Of a stretch of DNA of 64,000 nucleotides, positions 60,401 to 64,000 are shown piece by piece. The stretch's first letter is position 1; each line of letters starts with the position of its first letter. The translations under genes and the position numbers were made by a program. This DNA comes from Adineta steineri. Taxonomy: Eukaryota > Rotifera > Eurotatoria > Adinetida > Adinetidae. The stretch covers positions 248,001 to 312,000 of the forward strand of contig CAJNOI010000043.1 in assembly GCA_905250115.1 (NCBI GenBank), read 5' to 3'. The notes beneath the pieces were generated by a model. It saw only the letters and a list, made by a program, of their open reading frames with translations. It ran no database searches and was not told the origin of the DNA.

Positions 60401-61889
60401 TACTGTTCGTGAAGCCTTAAAATAAAGAATAATTTTCGATCAAGATATTAAATACAAAATATTCTATTTAGGATAATATTTTCATTCACAGATTTGGGTA
60501 CAAAACAACACAAAATAAATACAACATCAAACTCTACTTTTTCTTTCGATTCTTCATCTTCATACTAAGAGTTTATAAATAATAGAAAAAAATGGTTATT
60601 CTCTTTTATATTACATACCATATCTTCTTTAGCATAGTATCGTGTAGCATTTGTATATAAATAAGCTACAATAATTCCAGCTATGACAAATATTATTGAT
60701 GCACATGCATGAACCCAAAGTAATGATGAACTTTAATTAAAAATAAACTTTTTATTGATAGAATAAAATCAAAACGTACTCTGGTGATAAATTTGCAATA
60801 GTTGTATGAGCAAATTTTTGTTCAGGTGTCGCTAAACATAAAAATAGGTCATGTTTACAGATTTTTGTTTATTAAAAATTAGTCTCTATAAAAGCTAAAC
60901 TCATTATTCAGAATCATTTTTACGCTCAAATATAAAATATTAATTTCTATAAGCAAACCTTGTGTTCCTTGAAAATTAACTGGTAATATAATTGCCAATG
61001 AAAATATTGTCACGAATAGTAAATAGACAATTAAATATGTATGAAATAAAAGATAATAATAGGCATCTGGTGAACAATTTTGATAAATATCCCAATCACT
61101 AAATTTAAAAATAAATATTTTTATTGAAAGAATGAAGTATAAATTTTAATATATACGTTATTCGAAATAAATCTCGAACCCATAACCAATATGTCTACAT
61201 AATATAAGAAAAAGAAAACATGTTAGCAATTTAAAATAGAAAATAGATTTTAATATGAAAAAAGAAATAAGCAAGTCTATTTTCTATATTAGTTTTTTAC
61301 CACAGAATATCGATGAAAACATGATTCTTTGTCCTATTTGAAAATGAAAAAAATAAAATAAACATATATGCAAACTTATAAGCATCTATTCATTTTTTAT
61401 GTGTATATGATGCATACGAAAAGCAACTTATATAACACAATATACAATATAATAGATAACTTACATTACGAGGCAAATTTCGAGATGAATTACTTCGTCC
61501 ATAGAGTAAAGTTGATATTCTGAGAGAGAAAAAAAATTAAATTTGTTTTTTTTTGAGAAATATAGAAAATAAATATTTTTACTCAGTTCCATCATTAATG
61601 TTTTTCGCATCAGAAAAACGACGTCGTAAATAAACAAAAAGTAATAAAAGAATCTAAATATAAAAATACTTTCGAAATTTGTTCGTTTGAAGATAGTTTC
61701 TCATACCGCTGTAACGATAAGATTCACAATAATATTTTCTGGAATTCCTTCATAAGATCGAATAAAACCAAAACCTGTTGTATTCAATCGACCATAATAT
61801 GAACAATCATCTGTTGTAATACTTGATGACTTATCACTGATTATGTTCGAAATACCAATTGATGTTGAAAGATTATTTTGACTATTCAT
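57424..61889 (-). CDS. TMEM63 / OSCA-type mechanosensitive cation channel
   Basis: Twenty-three exons join to 843 aa: 61707-61889, 61583-61653, 61465-61519, 61301-61333, 61157-61194, 60959-61098, 60780-60831, 60619-60730, 60538-60564, 60342-60415, 60210-60290, 60062-60161, 59992-60006, 59802-59935, 59619-59744, 59513-59570, 59063-59451, 58851-59013, 58182-58455, 58067-58117, 57931-58019, 57661-57744 and 57424-57606. One exon is only 15 bp (CCAKE). The layout is that of TMEM63/CSC1 stretch-gated channels: N-terminal membrane helices (NIIVNLIVTAILLLLFVYLR; AIILPVNFQG), a cytosolic RRM-like region (RTVMIRGIPPNVCDEEKL, KKCGIAFLTFSTPEQAH), the family phrase KFAPSPKNIIW, then the pore block with NIPMSEASHWFRIIVVNI, IFLTTPSIVM and FVNYIITSTFIGAAIELLRL. 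The C-terminus is hydrophilic. It probably senses membrane tension. Which vertebrate paralogue it matches (A, B or C) cannot be told. Confidence 0.95.
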
Positions 61890-63892
61890 GATTTACTTGT
61901 AAATTAAATGATTTTTAAAAATAAGATCGTTATATTGATATTCGATGAAAAGACATCTATAATTAAATATTTATATGAAATTATTGATGGAATTGTAATA
62001 TTACTGTACAAACGAAATTGAATTGGAAAAGAAAAAGTTTGACAAAGAAGTATATCGTTATCCTTTGAACCTTTTTTTCAAGAACAAAGAAATCGTGTGC
62101 TGATTGGAGAAAACTTTTCTTTATTTTATTCTGTCAAATAGCTTGTGATGATGTCGTTAGTGTACAATGTTGAGATATGAGGAATGAAATAAATCTGAAA
62201 TTATGTATTCAATATATGTGCCTATATAATAGCATTTCTATTAAAATGAACTCATTTTCTGATGATGTCTAATCTAGATCAGAGACATCTGTTACAGTAC
62301 GTGTCTCGTATATATTTTGCTCATTCGATAATATTTCCGTTTTTTGTTCCAAAAAAAGATCAGACATGACATTGACACATGTGAAAATACTGATGATAAA
62401 AACATACCGATAGAAATTGATTCATTTGTAGAGCAGCGTACAAATAACAACATTAGGCTACTCATTTTAATCTTGAAAGTGAGTATGAGTGACTCTTATT
62501 TACACTCTGGTATACACTTATATCACAACAGTACTCTCAAAATTTCTAGACTATATCATTAATTCAAGTAGAGTTTTTAAAGTAAACGAAAATGGATGAG
62601 ACCCTCAAGTCGTATCTGTAAGCTAAATTAGAAATTATATGAAAAAATCGATTTTATATAAAATCCTGTTCATCAACTATATTTTTAATTTTTTTTTCTC
62701 TTGTATTCTAGAGAATGAGAAAAATTAAATGGAGAATAAATTTGACTCTTGTGTAAAATAACGAATTTATCATCGAATGTAAACAATGAAAAAACAATAC
62801 AATACGACTCATTTTCTAGAGTAAAGAAATACATTGCTTTTAAATGCAATAATAACCTTTACGATAGTTGAAATGATTTTATTAGGATAGGATTAAAATA
62901 GGTGTAGTAATTTATACACATCTTTCAATGGGTCTACTACTTGAACAAATTTTAATTGAATCTGAAGGAGTTCATCATTTTATTGATACGATCGCTTAAG
63001 TTGTTAACAATATTTTATTCTGAAATCTTGTATTATTATTCATGAATTATTTATATTTTATACTCAGTTATAAGATGTCTTAAACAGATTTATTTATTTA
63101 AAAAATTTTCTTCGATTAGGTTTCTATATAAACAAAAAATATTTACACAATAAACTTCTAAACATAGAGAATTACCATGTCAGTTTCATTATTCATATAA
63201 TTATTCCAAAAAAATTTTTTTTTCATTTGATAAATACATTCGACATTGAAAACTTTGAACAGAAGTAAATCAAATATAACTGTATATCAAACATATAAAT
63301 GAGTAATACAATATGTTTGATAAGAGATTATATTATACGGTGACTGATCAAATTACATCGGATATATAACGTATTTGTCACATTTCAAATATTCCTTGAG
63401 TAGAAATAAAATTGTAATGATTTCATTTATAGTTTTTAATAATACAAACACTCTTATAATATTAGATTATAGGACATAATCAATATGAAAGATATTTTCT
63501 TTCTGTTATAATCAAACTTTTAACTATATATATATATATACGATTAAATATCGCACATGAACAGTTTCATTCAAGTGTACAAACATATAAAACGAGAGTA
63601 ATTCAACACAAGATTGTGTGTTCTGTTTTACATTAAATCTTACATTGGACTGTTATGATATCTTTATTTGAAATAAAATCAGAACGATAGAAAGAAAAAT
63701 TCCTTACTTTTATTCAAGACATTTATACAAACGATAGGTAAGAAAGAAAAAGAAGGAGAGTATACTAATAATATAATAATAGTGAGAAGAGAAGAGAAAA
63801 AAAGAGAAGAGACGAACGAAGAATAAAGTAAAAACAGGTTTGTATGTATATGTGAGTCCGTTAGGCAGGCGACAAGCTGCAAGTAAATAATA
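61890..63892. other. Intergenic stretch, nothing assigned
   Basis: About 2.0 kb upstream of TMEM63, AT-rich, with TA runs near 63530. A polypurine patch (GAGAAGAGAAGAG type) lies near 63782-63825. Short open frames such as 62344-62562 have no family motif. No repeat family was recognised. Confidence 0.45.
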
Positions 63893-64000
63893 GAGAACGA
63901 GAGACAGAAATTGTTCTTGATCGTGCTTGTTGTGGTTATGCACCAATAAGACAATGTACACGATGTCGGTCACTATTTTCTTGTTCAAATAAATGAAATA
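63893..64000. other. Probable terminal exon at the right edge, strand unresolved
   Basis: Both strands have an open frame with gene-like codon use, and each ends with a stop inside the window. The minus-strand frame enters from the right edge and ends at 63936-63938 with EQENSDRHRVHCLIGA. The plus-strand frame ends at 63994-63996 with ACCGYAPIRQCTRCRSLFSC and could start at a splice acceptor ACAG near 63907. Only one can be real, and the sequence to the right is needed to decide. The drop in A+T compared with the flank supports coding. Confidence 0.35.

Noticed and set aside
1-64000. LTR elements, virus-like elements, LINEs, CRISPR arrays, tRNA or rRNA genes
   Set aside because: No reverse transcriptase, integrase, capsid or envelope-like reading frame, no long terminal repeats, no regular short spacer array and no tRNA consensus boxes were recognised on either strand.

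Overview
The window looks like a protostome animal genome, most likely a bdelloid rotifer. It is very AT-rich (a hand-counted coding line in the ABC transporter gene is about 27% GC). Genes are compact, with many GT-AG introns of only about 45-70 bp. It carries family types common in bdelloids: an ADP-ribosyltransferase fused to TPRs, and intronless genes that look foreign or retro-derived beside intron-rich ones. Genus and species cannot be told. All gene models were joined by hand from GT-AG sites; each intact multi-exon model keeps one reading frame and its total coding length divides by three.

Left part (1-16.6 kb): the 3' end of an unrecognised gene; ARPC3 (Arp2/3 complex); a long TRIP11/GMAP-210 golgin whose introns carry three GC-richer islands with inverted or direct repeats; a divergently transcribed CLHC1-like gene sharing a 361-bp promoter interval with the golgin; and an ART-TPR protein. 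Middle (16.6-34 kb): an intronless, GC-rich aquaporin with altered NPA boxes, a LicD/FKRP-type transferase, mitochondrial ribosomal protein bL28m, an axonemal SAXO protein, an unrecognised basic coiled-coil protein, RPA2, and a decayed aldo-keto reductase.

Central novelty (34-38.9 kb): two tandem intronless paralogues encode single-pass membrane proteins with a P-loop NTPase core (Walker A and Walker B visible). Their upstream regions and cores are strongly conserved while their N-termini and membrane segments differ. An inverted-repeat cluster lies between them. The first copy has a 10-N assembly gap standing in for about 178 bp of normal sequence.

Right part (40.5-64 kb): ABCB6 (870 aa), divergent ABTB1, a tetraspanin, a 95-aa secreted prohormone-like peptide precursor, an unrecognised 331-aa protein with a coiled-coil front and a beta-rich tail, a 23-exon TMEM63/OSCA mechanosensitive channel, and an unresolved exon at the right edge.

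The genes are mostly unrelated housekeeping, membrane, Golgi and ciliary genes; I see no operon-like functional cluster apart from the tandem NTPase pair. A family of roughly 65-70 bp palindromic elements with TCTTGAGGGTG-like ends, rich in TGTGGG, is found three times in intergenic DNA (18.8, 27.5 and 33.9 kb). I saw no tRNA, rRNA, CRISPR, LTR or viral element.
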